A stretch of DNA of 60,856 nucleotides from assembly GCA_016778765.1 (NCBI GenBank), contig JADHOV010000015.1, positions 1 through 60,856 on the forward strand, written 5' to 3'. Positions 25,742-34,035 of this stretch are shown piece by piece. This stretch comes from Paracoccaceae bacterium (GTDB lineage Bacteria > Pseudomonadota > Alphaproteobacteria > Rhodobacterales > Rhodobacteraceae). The translations under genes were made by a program, and so were the position numbers. The notes beneath the pieces are model-generated. The model saw only the letters and a program-made list of their open reading frames with translations. It searched no databases and was not told the origin of the DNA. Each line of letters opens with the position of its first letter. Within the stretch, counting starts at the first letter, position 1.

Positions 25742-28546
25742 ATGAAAGACCAACCATATCTGGACACATCGCCAAAAGTCTCAGACGAAATACGGAAAAC
25801 CACCTGTTATATGTGCGCGTGCCGTTGCGGCATTAATGTTCATATGAAAGAGGGGAAAGTTGCCTATATCGAGGGCAATCGTGACCACCCTGTGAACAAA
25901 GGCGTTTTATGCGCCAAAGGCAGTGCCGGCATTATGCAGGTCAATGCCCCGTCTCGCTTAAACGCGCCGCTCAAACGGGTTGGACCCCGCGGTTCTGGCC
26001 AGTTTGAGGAAATCAGCTGGGATGAGGCGCTCGATATGGCGGCGGGCTGGCTCAAGCCAATCCGCGACGAAAATCCCGAAAAATTGGCCTTTTTTACGGG
26101 CCGTGATCAATCGCAAAGCTTTACCAGTTTCTGGGCTCAAAATTTTGGCACCCCGAATTATGCTGCGCATGGCGGCTTTTGCAGCGTTAATATGGCTGCT
26201 GCGGGCATCTATACGATGGGCGGCGCGTTTTGGGAGTTTGGTCAACCAGATTGGGACCATACCAAATTGTTTATGCTGTTTGGCGTGGCTGAAGATCATG
26301 ACAGCAATCCAATCAAAATGGGCCTTGGCAAGTTGAAAGAACGCGGCGCCAAGGTGATTGGCGTTAATCCCATCCGCACCGGCTATAACGCTGTTGCCGA
26401 TGAATGGGTGGGCATTACCCCGGGCACGGATGGGTTGTTCATCCTATCGTTAATCCATGAGCTGTTAAAAGCCGGCAGAATCGATCTGCATTATCTGTCA
26501 CAATATACAAATGCGCCGGTTCTGCTGGATGCGGAAACCAGGCTTTTGATGCGCGATGAAAATGGCAAAGAACTGGTCATTGATCGCAGCACCAAAAAAC
26601 CCGCCCCCTTCGATCAAAAAGGCGTGAAACCCGATTTGAACGGCAGCCGCCGTATTGGCGGCACAACGCATCGGACGGTTTTTCATGCAATGATCGAACG
26701 CTATCTTGACCCGCAATATGCCCCCGAAGCGGTGGCCAAAGACGTCGGTATCCCAGCTGGTAAAATTCGTGCTATCGCGAATGAGCTGGCGCGGGTGGCC
26801 TTTGACGAAGCGATTGAGCTGGATCAAGAATGGACCGATTTTCGTGGTGAAACCCATACAAAAATGACCGGGCGGCCCGTCAGTTTCCACGCGATGCGCG
26901 GGATTTCGGCGCATTCGAACGGGTTTCAAACATGCCGTGCGCTGCATATTTTGCAGATCATTCTGGGCAGCGTCGAAGCCCCGGGCGGCTTTCGCTTTAA
27001 ACCTCCCTATCCAAAGCCGGCAACAATCCATCCAAAGCCGCATTGCAAAACCACTCCGGGTGCACCGCTTGACGGTCCGCATCTGGGTTTTGTGCATGGG
27101 CCAGAAGATCTTTGTTTGAAAGACGATGGCAGCCCGGCGCGGATTGATAAGGCTTTCACCTGGGAAAACCCAATGTCCGCGCATGGTTTGATGCATATGG
27201 TGATTTCCAACGCGCATGCCGGAGATCCCTATAAGATCGACACTTTGTTCATGTATATGGCCAATATGTCCTGGAACAGCTCGATGAACACCCGTGGCGT
27301 GATCGATATGCTTACCGATCAGGATGAAAACGGCGAGTATGTGATCCCCAGGATCATTTATTCGGATGCGTATTCTTCTGAAATGGTTGCCTATGCCGAT
27401 CTGATCCTGCCCGATACCACTTATCTAGAGCGCCATGATTGCATCAGCCTGCTTGACCGCCCGATTTGTGAAGCCGACGGATTGGCAGATGCAATCCGTT
27501 GGCCGGTGATCGAGCCGGACCGCGATGTGCGCGGCTTCCAATCCGTGCTTTGCGAGCTTGGCGCAAAACTGGATTTACCAGGCTTTGTGAATGAGGATGG
27601 CAGCCAGAAATATGCCGATTATGGAGATTACATCGTATCGCATGAGCGCAAACCGGGCATTGGCCCATTGGCGGGCTTTCGCGGAGATGGCAGCGATGCC
27701 GGGCGCGGCGCGCCAAATCCCAAACAGCTTGAGCGCTATATCGAAAATGGTGGGTTTTTCGTCGAACATGTTCCCGAAGGTGCCAATTACTATAAGCCCT
27801 GGAACAGCGCCTATCAGGATTGGGCTGTGAAAATGGGCATTATTGACAGCCCGCAACCCTATTTATTTCAACTCTATGTCGAGCCAATGCGTAAATTCCA
27901 ACGCGCGGCAGAAGGCCATGGCGAAAGACAACCACCCGAGCATCTGCGCGATCGGATCAAAGAAACGCTGGATCCTCTGCCGGTTTGGTACGCGCCCGCA
28001 GAGGATTCACATATCGACCCGACAGAATACCCGATTCATGCCTTAACCCAGCGCCCGATGGCGATGTATCATAGCTGGGGCACGCAAAATGCCTGGTTAA
28101 GGCAGATCCATGGGATGAACCCGCTATATGTGCCGAGCAATTTGATGCAAGAACATAACTTGGTTGATGGCGCATGGGCAAAAGTAAGCTCAGTCCATGG
28201 CAGTATTACCGTCCCGGTGATGGAAATGGCCGCGTTAAACGAAAATACCGTCTGGACATGGAACGCCATTGGCAAGCGCAAAGGGGCCTGGGCTCTGGAT
28301 GAAAAAGCCCCCGAAGCCACCAAAGGGTTTTTGCTCAACCATCTGATTCACGAGCTATTGCCCCCCAAGGGCGATGGTTTGCGATGGGCCAATTCAGACC
28401 CGATCACGGGGCAAGCCGCATGGTTCGATTTGCGCGTGAAAATTGAAAAAGCACCGCCACCAAGTGAAAGTCAACCGGCTTTACCCACATTGAACTCTCC
28501 TGTTCAGCAAGGACCGAAAAATCTAGAATGGAAGGTGGGAAAATGA
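25742..28546 (+). CDS. soeA: Sulfite dehydrogenase (quinone), molybdopterin subunit SoeA
   Basis: 934-residue DMSO-reductase-family protein from the ATG at 25742 (AGGAAAG upstream). The N-terminus has Cys22, Cys25, Cys29 and Cys57 for one [4Fe-4S] cluster and no Tat signal, so the active site faces the cytoplasm, as in SoeABC. The bis-MGD segments run through the body (GRDQSQS, GFCSVN, GVNPIRTG). With SoeB and SoeC it oxidises sulfite to sulfate and feeds electrons to quinone. Next to xsc and tauE, this job fits better than polysulfide, thiosulfate or formate conversion. The stop overlaps the soeB ATG. Confidence 0.9.
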   Translation: MKDQPYLDTSPKVSDEIRKTTCYMCACRCGINVHMKEGKVAYIEGNRDHPVNKGVLCAKGSAGIMQVNAPSRLNAPLKRVGPRGSGQFEEISWDEALDMAAGWLKPIRDENPEKLAFFTGRDQSQSFTSFWAQNFGTPNYAAHGGFCSVNMAAAGIYTMGGAFWEFGQPDWDHTKLFMLFGVAEDHDSNPIKMGLGKLKERGAKVIGVNPIRTGYNAVADEWVGITPGTDGLFILSLIHELLKAGRIDLHYLSQYTNAPVLLDAETRLLMRDENGKELVIDRSTKKPAPFDQKGVKPDLNGSRRIGGTTHRTVFHAMIERYLDPQYAPEAVAKDVGIPAGKIRAIANELARVAFDEAIELDQEWTDFRGETHTKMTGRPVSFHAMRGISAHSNGFQTCRALHILQIILGSVEAPGGFRFKPPYPKPATIHPKPHCKTTPGAPLDGPHLGFVHGPEDLCLKDDGSPARIDKAFTWENPMSAHGLMHMVISNAHAGDPYKIDTLFMYMANMSWNSSMNTRGVIDMLTDQDENGEYVIPRIIYSDAYSSEMVAYADLILPDTTYLERHDCISLLDRPICEADGLADAIRWPVIEPDRDVRGFQSVLCELGAKLDLPGFVNEDGSQKYADYGDYIVSHERKPGIGPLAGFRGDGSDAGRGAPNPKQLERYIENGGFFVEHVPEGANYYKPWNSAYQDWAVKMGIIDSPQPYLFQLYVEPMRKFQRAAEGHGERQPPEHLRDRIKETLDPLPVWYAPAEDSHIDPTEYPIHALTQRPMAMYHSWGTQNAWLRQIHGMNPLYVPSNLMQEHNLVDGAWAKVSSVHGSITVPVMEMAALNENTVWTWNAIGKRKGAWALDEKAPEATKGFLLNHLIHELLPPKGDGLRWANSDPITGQAAWFDLRVKIEKAPPPSESQPALPTLNSPVQQGPKNLEWKVGK

Positions 28547-29292
28547 CAACATTACCCACGCAAACCAACCGCAAGCTGGGGCTTGTGATTGATCTTGATA
28601 CATGCGTTGGCTGCCATGCCTGCGTGATCAGCTGCAAAGGCTGGAACACTGAAAATTATGGCGCCCCGCTCAGTGATCAAGATGCCTATGGCGGCAATCC
28701 AAGCGGTACCTTTTTGAATCGCGTCCATAGCTACGAAATGCAACCCGAACAGGGGGGCGCCGCGCAATTGGTACATTTTCCAAAATCCTGCCTGCATTGC
28801 GAAGACGCCCCTTGCGTTACAGTCTGCCCGACAGGTGCCAGCTACAAGCGCGTTGAAGACGGCATTGTCTTGGTGAATGAAAGCGATTGTATCGGCTGTG
28901 GCCTTTGCGCTTGGGCCTGCCCCTATGGCGCGCGCGAATTGGATGCGGCCGCTGGCATCATGAAGAAATGTACGCTCTGCGTGGATCGGATTTATAATGA
29001 AAACCTACCCGAAGAAGATCGCGAACCCGCTTGCGTGCGCACCTGCCCTGCAGGCGCCCGGCATTTTGGTGATTTCGCCGATCCCAACAGTCATGTAAGC
29101 CAGCTGAGCGCGGCGCGCGGCGGTATGGATTTAATGCCCGAACAAGGGACAAAGCCGGTGAATAAATATCTGCCACCGCGGCCAAAAGATACGATGGAAG
29201 AAATTGATATTTTGGCCCCGTTCTTAGAGCCCGTGGCAAATGAGACCACGGGCTTTATGGCTTGGCTCGATAAAACTTTGGAGAAAATCTGA
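28543..29292 (+). CDS. soeB: Sulfite dehydrogenase iron-sulfur subunit SoeB
   Basis: 249 residues; the ATG at 28543 overlaps the soeA stop (ATGA) and follows GGTGGG. Four ferredoxin-like cysteine groups are present: CVGCHACVISC, CLHCEDAPCVTVCP, CIGCGLCAWACP and CTLCVDRI...CVRTCP, giving four [4Fe-4S] clusters as in DmsB/NrfC-type subunits. It should pass electrons from SoeA to the membrane subunit. Its stop shares one base with the soeC start. Confidence 0.93.
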   Translation: MTTLPTQTNRKLGLVIDLDTCVGCHACVISCKGWNTENYGAPLSDQDAYGGNPSGTFLNRVHSYEMQPEQGGAAQLVHFPKSCLHCEDAPCVTVCPTGASYKRVEDGIVLVNESDCIGCGLCAWACPYGARELDAAAGIMKKCTLCVDRIYNENLPEEDREPACVRTCPAGARHFGDFADPNSHVSQLSAARGGMDLMPEQGTKPVNKYLPPRPKDTMEEIDILAPFLEPVANETTGFMAWLDKTLEKI

Positions 29293-30164
29293 TGCATCCA
29301 GCGCCTTCCGTAATTATTTTCACGTCGCTGACGGGCCTTGGCTTTGGGCTTTTGGTCTTTTTAGGGCTTGGCCTGCCTGATACTTCTGGAGTGGTGGCCT
29401 TTGTCTTCTTTGCAATTTCTTATCTGCTGGCGATTGGCGGTTTGATTTCCTCAACATTCCATTTGGGGCGCCCCGAACGCGCAATAAAAGCCTTTTCGCA
29501 ATGGCGCAGCAGCTGGTTGAGCCGCGAAGCGTGGCTGGCAGTCGCCTCTTTGTTCGTGATGGCCGTTTACGGCGCAGGTTTGGTGTTTCTTGATACGCGC
29601 TGGGGCATATTGGGCGCGATCGGTTCGGCCTTATCCTTGGCCACCGTGTTTTCAACGGCGATGATTTATGCGCAATTAAAAACTGTACCGCGCTGGAACA
29701 CCGCTCTCACGCCATTGCTGTTTATCACACTGGCTTTAACCGGAGGGGCGATCCTGTCTGGATCTGTGGATACGGCGCTTTTATTGTTAATTTCTGCCGG
29801 TATCGTTCAGATCGTGTATTGGATCAACGGCGATCAAGCTTTGGCCCGCTCTGGCACAGACATGGCCAGCGCCACGGGGTTGGGTGCCATGGGAACGGTC
29901 AAAGCTTTCGAACCACCCCATACCGGCACCAATTATCTGCTCCGAGAATTTGTCCATATCGTGGGCCGCAAACATGCCGCAAAGCTACGCGTCATCGCGC
30001 TTATTTTGATGATTGGTACGCCAACCTTATTTCTATCGCTACCCTTTAACCACTGGCTCGCGCTTGGCGCCGTGGCAACCCATATCGCGGGTGTTTTCAC
30101 CTCACGTTGGCTGTTCTTTGCTCAGGCGGAACATGTTGTTGGATTATATTACGGAAAACGATAG
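29292..30164 (+). CDS. soeC: Sulfite dehydrogenase membrane anchor SoeC
   Basis: 290 residues, eight predicted transmembrane segments, of the DmsC/NrfD-like anchor group (SSTFHLGRPERAIKAFSQWRSSWLSREAW after TM2 is a family hallmark). It anchors SoeAB at the inner membrane and transfers electrons to quinone. Start and soeB stop overlap in TGATG. It is the last gene of the sulfonate block; a bidirectional terminator lies 440 bp downstream. Confidence 0.92.
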   Translation: MHPAPSVIIFTSLTGLGFGLLVFLGLGLPDTSGVVAFVFFAISYLLAIGGLISSTFHLGRPERAIKAFSQWRSSWLSREAWLAVASLFVMAVYGAGLVFLDTRWGILGAIGSALSLATVFSTAMIYAQLKTVPRWNTALTPLLFITLALTGGAILSGSVDTALLLLISAGIVQIVYWINGDQALARSGTDMASATGLGAMGTVKAFEPPHTGTNYLLREFVHIVGRKHAAKLRVIALILMIGTPTLFLSLPFNHWLALGAVATHIAGVFTSRWLFFAQAEHVVGLYYGKR

Positions 30165-30601
30165 TTCCGGCACCCAAACTCCAAATGTAGCGCCGGTTTC
30201 GCCGCTGTTGGGATGCCCGCATCTGGGTTATTTATTGATCGGGCAGGTTGGGCATAACATCTTGATTAAAGCATAAGATCAGCTCGAGATAGTTGACTAT
30301 GGGGGCCTGACTGCCACAGCGGTTTAAAACACGCGCTATCCCCAAAGTTGGCCAGCTTGCAAAGGTAGGTTAAACGACAGCCTTAACCCGCGCTGAAGGT
30401 TGCAAAAAGCGCTTGCGGAGAATGTCGGAGCGTTAGACCGTACTATAAAGGCGACGTCATCAAGACAAAGCCAGCTTCCTGCACCTTTCATAGCGCAAAT
30501 GGCTTTTCCCGGGCGCCGGCCTCCTATCGTTGGATCCCACGGGCAGCGCCTTGGCGCTGTACAAGCGCGCGATTGTTCAGCGCATAAACACTTTTAAAAG
30601 C
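30165..30601. other. Gap after soeC with possible small-RNA region
   Basis: About 440 bp without a convincing protein gene. A short open frame at 30400-30597 has no recognisable content and lacks a ribosome binding site. A GC-rich hairpin (CAGCGCC TT GGCGCTG, 30544-30559) lies about 45 bp before the terminator at 30602, an arrangement seen in small RNAs, but no promoter is clear. It may equally be the 3' untranslated region of soeABC. Confidence 0.35.
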
Positions 30602-30633
30602 AAAAAAGCCCGAAGATGCGCTTCGGGCTTTTT
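30602..30633. terminator. Bidirectional terminator between soeC and atpF
   Basis: AGCCCGAAG (30607-30615) and CTTCGGGCT (30621-30629) form a 9-bp stem with a 5-nt loop. T-runs flank it on both strands (AAAAAA before, TTTTT after), so it can stop the atp operon on the minus strand (25 bp after the atpF stop) and any plus-strand transcript from the soe side. Confidence 0.9.
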
Positions 30634-30657
30634 CATATTTTGAAGCTTAAAAACGTA

Positions 30658-31215
30658 TCAGTGGAGCTTTTGTCCGACTTCCGCAATTGATCCATCGATC
30701 AATTTATTAGCTTGCGCCGCGCTCATCTGCTCAGCAATCAAACCGCGCGCCGCCGCGATTGCCACGCTGACCGCTTGATCGCGCACTTCCCGCTCGGCCG
30801 CAGCCTGCGCAGAGGTGATCCGATCCTCAGCAGCGGCCAGACGCCGCTCAATTGACGCTTGCAGCTCCGCTTTGCCTTGTTCAGCGGCGCTTGCAGCTTC
30901 TGCCCGGGCTGCCTCTACAATACGATCAGCCTGTTCTTGAACCTCTTTTTGCTTCCGCTCATATTCGGCCAAAATTCCTTGGGCTTCTTCGCGCAACAGA
31001 CGCGCTTGATCCAAGTCAGCTTGAATGCCTTCGGCGCGTTGATCCAGCAATTTCCCGATCATCGCGGGCACTTTGAGATAAATCAAAACCGCAATGAACA
31101 GAATAAACGCCAATAAAACGATGAAATTGGTATTTTTCAACGACACAAACGGGCCAGAGGCAGCCCAAGCTGGGCTCGACAAAACCGCAAAGAGAAGAGA
31201 TGTAATATAACGCAT
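30658..31215 (-). CDS. atpF: ATP synthase F0 subunit b
   Basis: 185 residues. The N-terminus looks like a cleavable or uncleaved signal sequence (LLFAVLSSPAWAA), followed by one membrane helix (NFIVLLAFILFIAVLIYL) and a long charged coiled coil rich in Ala, Glu, Gln and Arg. It forms half of the heterodimeric peripheral stalk with b', encoded 4 bp upstream. Last gene of the operon; terminator follows. Confidence 0.93.
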   Translation of the reverse strand: MRYITSLLFAVLSSPAWAASGPFVSLKNTNFIVLLAFILFIAVLIYLKVPAMIGKLLDQRAEGIQADLDQARLLREEAQGILAEYERKQKEVQEQADRIVEAARAEAASAAEQGKAELQASIERRLAAAEDRITSAQAAAEREVRDQAVSVAIAAARGLIAEQMSAAQANKLIDGSIAEVGQKLH

Positions 31216-31219
31216 GTTC

Positions 31220-31759
31220 TTAACCCTTCATCTCTTGCTTCACAGCAGCGGTAACGGCTTTCGTATCGCTCTTGCCGCCCAATGCCACGACCAAATCGGC
31301 GGTCGTTGCCGCGGCGACTTCCTTGACACTGGCAAGGGCATTGCTGCGAATTTCGGCGATCGCCTCTTCTCCTGCTTTTGCCTTTTCAGAAATTTGCGCA
31401 TCGGCCGTTGCAATCGCCGCATCAAGCTCTGCTTTGATTTCGGCTTTGGTTGCCTCAACAATCCGCGCTGCTTCAGACCGCGCATCATTCAAAGCTTTAT
31501 TATAAGCGGCTTCGGCTGAGACTGCTTTTTCTTTGAGTTCCTCTGCCATCGCAACGTCGTGGCTGATCGTTCCTTGACGTTCGGCCAATACGGCCGCGAT
31601 CCGTGGCAAAGCAAGCTTCGATAGGATCAGGTAAATGACAATTAAAGTGACCAGAAGCCAAAAAATCTGGTTTCCAAATGTTGAGAAATCCAATTGGGGC
31701 AAACCGCCCTCGGATGCCTCGACAGCTTTGGATGCGGCAGTGGTGGTAGATGACGCCAT
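31220..31759 (-). CDS. atpF': ATP synthase F0 subunit b'
   Basis: 179 residues from the ATG at 31759 (GGAG 7 nt upstream). A short polar N-terminus rich in Ser, Thr and Ala leads to [20 protein letters not shown], the typical b' membrane anchor, and then a charged coiled coil. Paired b and b' genes are characteristic of alphaproteobacteria and phototrophs. It lies between atpE and atpF. Confidence 0.93.
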   Translation of the reverse strand: MASSTTTAASKAVEASEGGLPQLDFSTFGNQIFWLLVTLIVIYLILSKLALPRIAAVLAERQGTISHDVAMAEELKEKAVSAEAAYNKALNDARSEAARIVEATKAEIKAELDAAIATADAQISEKAKAGEEAIAEIRSNALASVKEVAAATTADLVVALGGKSDTKAVTAAVKQEMKG

Positions 31760-31839
31760 CTCGTTCTCCGTCCTACGCGAAACCAATAGGATGAACGCGC
31801 CTTGCGTTCATCCCGCTCTTAGGTTCTTGCGTCGTGTGC

Positions 31840-32076
31840 TTAAACAGCAAACATCAACAGCAAAGCAACGAGGAATGAGAAAATACCCAATGCTTCGGCA
31901 AACGCGATACCGATAAACATCGTGGCTGTTTGCCCCGCTGCAGCGGATGGGTTCCTCAAGGCACCCGCCAGAAAGTTTCCGACTACATGCCCAACACCGA
32001 CTGCGGCTCCGCCCATGCCTGTACAGGCAAGCCCGGCTCCAATGTAAGCACCCATTTGTACGATATCGCCTTCCAT
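31840..32076 (-). CDS. atpE: ATP synthase F0 subunit c
   Basis: 78-residue proteolipid of two helices joined by the polar loop Arg41-Asn-Pro. The proton-carrying carboxylate is Glu61 in [10 protein letters not shown]; residues around it show no sodium-binding signature that I can recognise, so a proton-driven ring is likely. A clear AGGAGAG site precedes the ATG. It is separated by 40 bp from atpB and 80 bp from atpF', spacing usual for this highly expressed subunit. Confidence 0.96.
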   Translation of the reverse strand: MEGDIVQMGAYIGAGLACTGMGGAAVGVGHVVGNFLAGALRNPSAAAGQTATMFIGIAFAEALGIFSFLVALLLMFAV

Positions 32077-32116
32077 GGCTCTCTCCTTCGTGTTTATTTT
32101 GGTTCGTTGTTAAAAA

Positions 32117-32872
32117 TTAGTGATGGGGGTGAAGTGCGTCTTTCAGATAAACGCATGTCAAAATCGCGAACACATAGGCTTGGATGAATGAGACCAAAAC
32201 CTCGAGCGCGTAAATGGCCGTAATGGCAAGCACTGATAATGGCGCTATCGCGGCTATACCGGCAAATGCTGCAAAAACCTTTATCACGGCGTGCCCCGCC
32301 ATCATGTTGCCAGCCAGACGGATCGAATGGCTCACAGGGCGCACAAAATACGAAATGATTTCGATCAACGCCAAAACCGGCCGCAACGGCAAAGGCGCCG
32401 AAGAAATCCAAAACAGCGACAGGAAAGACGCGCCATTCTTGACAAACCCAATGATGGTTACGGCCAGAAATACCGCCATCGCCATCACCGCTGTCACCGC
32501 AATGTGCGATGTGGTCGTAAAGGACATCGGCAGCAACCCCAAAAAGTTGGCGCACACAATAAACATAAAGAGCGTCATAATGTAGGGAAAATAACCAACC
32601 GCGTCTTTTCCGGCGACATCCTCAACCATTTTATAGACGAACCCGTAGGCCAATTCACCGATTGACTGGCTACGGCTGGGGACGATTCCGCGATGCGAGG
32701 TGCCAAAAACCATAATCGCCAAAACCGCAACCACGGTCAAAGCCATCCATAAGGTTACGTTTGTGATGGTGTACCAATGCACCTCATTGCCCGCAAACAA
32801 TGGTTGCACGACAAACTGATCCATCGGATGGAACGCCAGACCAGAGCCTTCACTTTGCGCTTCGCTTGCCAC
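32117..32872 (-). CDS. atpB: ATP synthase F0 subunit a
   Basis: About 251 residues, five to six membrane helices, with the essential stator arginine in [14 protein letters not shown] and the [15 protein letters not shown]-terminal helix. It forms the proton half-channels against the c-ring. I chose the GTG at 32872 because AAGAGGA lies 6 nt before it; a TTG two codons upstream (32878), which overlaps the atpI stop, has no room for a ribosome binding site. Confidence 0.94.
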   Translation of the reverse strand: MASEAQSEGSGLAFHPMDQFVVQPLFAGNEVHWYTITNVTLWMALTVVAVLAIMVFGTSHRGIVPSRSQSIGELAYGFVYKMVEDVAGKDAVGYFPYIMTLFMFIVCANFLGLLPMSFTTTSHIAVTAVMAMAVFLAVTIIGFVKNGASFLSLFWISSAPLPLRPVLALIEIISYFVRPVSHSIRLAGNMMAGHAVIKVFAAFAGIAAIAPLSVLAITAIYALEVLVSFIQAYVFAILTCVYLKDALHPHH

Positions 32873-32874
32873 GA

Positions 32875-33204
32875 TCAATCCTCTTCTTCATCTTTGGCCA
32901 ATTCTGCCATCTGCTTTTCCTGGATTTCCTTTGCAGATCGCAACATCGTGCGCACTCCGGCTACGAAACCCAACATCGTAAAACCTATCAAGAACACGGG
33001 CATCGTTCCAACTAGAACATCCAGCCCGTAACCAATACCAAAACCAATCCCAAGACCGGCCACCAACTCAATCACCATTCGCCATGCAAGCTGCGCGGCC
33101 TTGTGATGATCTTCTGCCTTCTTCTCCGGTTTATTCCCCGATTTTGCCGCCTCTATACGCGTCGTCAGCGCTTCAAGCGGATCTTTCTCATCGGGGCCAG
33201 TCAC
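32875..33204 (-). CDS. atpI: ATP synthase assembly protein AtpI
   Basis: About 109 residues with two membrane helices ([20 protein letters not shown] and [17 protein letters not shown]) and charged ends, matching the AtpI/AtpQ family that helps assemble the c-ring or import magnesium. The GTG at 33204 (GGAG 8 nt upstream) gives the usual start [13 protein letters not shown]; a longer frame back to 33273 is possible. First gene of the F0 operon. Its stop touches the atpB start. Confidence 0.85.
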   Translation of the reverse strand: MTGPDEKDPLEALTTRIEAAKSGNKPEKKAEDHHKAAQLAWRMVIELVAGLGIGFGIGYGLDVLVGTMPVFLIGFTMLGFVAGVRTMLRSAKEIQEKQMAELAKDEEED

Positions 33205-33431
33205 CTTCGCACTCCAGCAGAATTCCCGCTGGGTGTAATCTGGGCGCAGCGCCGAGTCAACCGCCTGATTCAAGCCCGAAAATAACCATTAAACTACTGA
33301 TTATTCATATTTTTATTTTTAGCCCGCATCACCTAGCGAGCCTACTTTGAATGAAGAATGCCCAAAAACATGGATTTTGCATATTCAACCATTTGGTTGA
33401 CGATCCTACCCAGCAACTTTTAAATAGGCGT

Positions 33432-33764
33432 ATGGACCAACAAATTGATTTGATCTTTGCAGCGATGGCGGATGCCACGCGGCGCAGCATTCTAACGCTT
33501 TTGCTCGAAGATGACATGGCGGTGAGCGATGTCGCCGAACCTTTCGCGATATCTTTGGCGGCCGTATCCAAACATTTGGCTATTTTAACGCGCGCTGGGT
33601 TGATAAGCCAAGAAAAACGCGGCCGGGTGAAATGGTGCAAACTTGAACCAGATGCGCTGCGCGCTGCCAGTATATGGTTGCAAGGGTTTGGGCAGTTTGA
33701 CGCGGTAGATCTTGACCAGTTCGAACAGTTTCTCAAATCAGAATTGCCCACAAGCGATTTTTGA
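33432..33764 (+). CDS. ArsR-family transcriptional regulator
   Basis: 110 residues from the ATG at 33432. A winged helix-turn-helix of the ArsR/SmtB fold is clear: MADATRRSILTLLLEDDMAVSDVAEPFAISLAAVSKHLAILTRAGLI. No cysteine pair typical of metal sensing is seen, so it may sense something other than metal, like SdpR-type members. It is divergent from the F0 ATP synthase operon, 227 bp away. Target unknown. Confidence 0.88.
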   Translation: MDQQIDLIFAAMADATRRSILTLLLEDDMAVSDVAEPFAISLAAVSKHLAILTRAGLISQEKRGRVKWCKLEPDALRAASIWLQGFGQFDAVDLDQFEQFLKSELPTSDF

Positions 33765-33900
33765 CGCTTGGAAAAAGGCGCATTGTCGGCCATCCACCAA
33801 CTGCATCTTGATTTGCCTAAAATTTGTTTGCTCTTCATGCGCAACCTGCAGCTTTGGTTGACACTGCGGCATTTAACGATTAATGCCCTCCCAACTTATA

Positions 33901-33972
33901 GGAAGCGGTATACTTCCGGTCCAAGGCTTGTTCAGGATCGCCCCCCGTCAGCGAGGTTTCGCCCACGGGGGC
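33901..33972 (+). promoter_or_regulatory. Two-hairpin leader upstream of ffh
   Basis: Two stems lie in tandem 64-135 nt before the ffh ATG. The first is GGAAG/CTTCC (33901-33917, 7-nt loop). The second (33940-33972) has an outer 8-bp GC-rich stem (G33940-T33948 with A33965-C33972, one bulged C) and an inner perfect GCGA/TCGC stem with a GGTT tetraloop. AATTTTGGTTTT follows, so it resembles an attenuator. No Rfam family is recognised. Confidence 0.5.
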
Positions 33973-34035
33973 AATTTTGGTTTTAGAACACGTAAAAGGA
34001 CCGGCCTGAGCCGCGCAGCAATGAAGGAGCGCGCA

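Noticed and set aside
30400-30597. 65-residue plus-strand open frame before the atp terminator
   Set aside because: TTG-type start without ribosome binding site and low-complexity translation; treated as part of a non-coding region.
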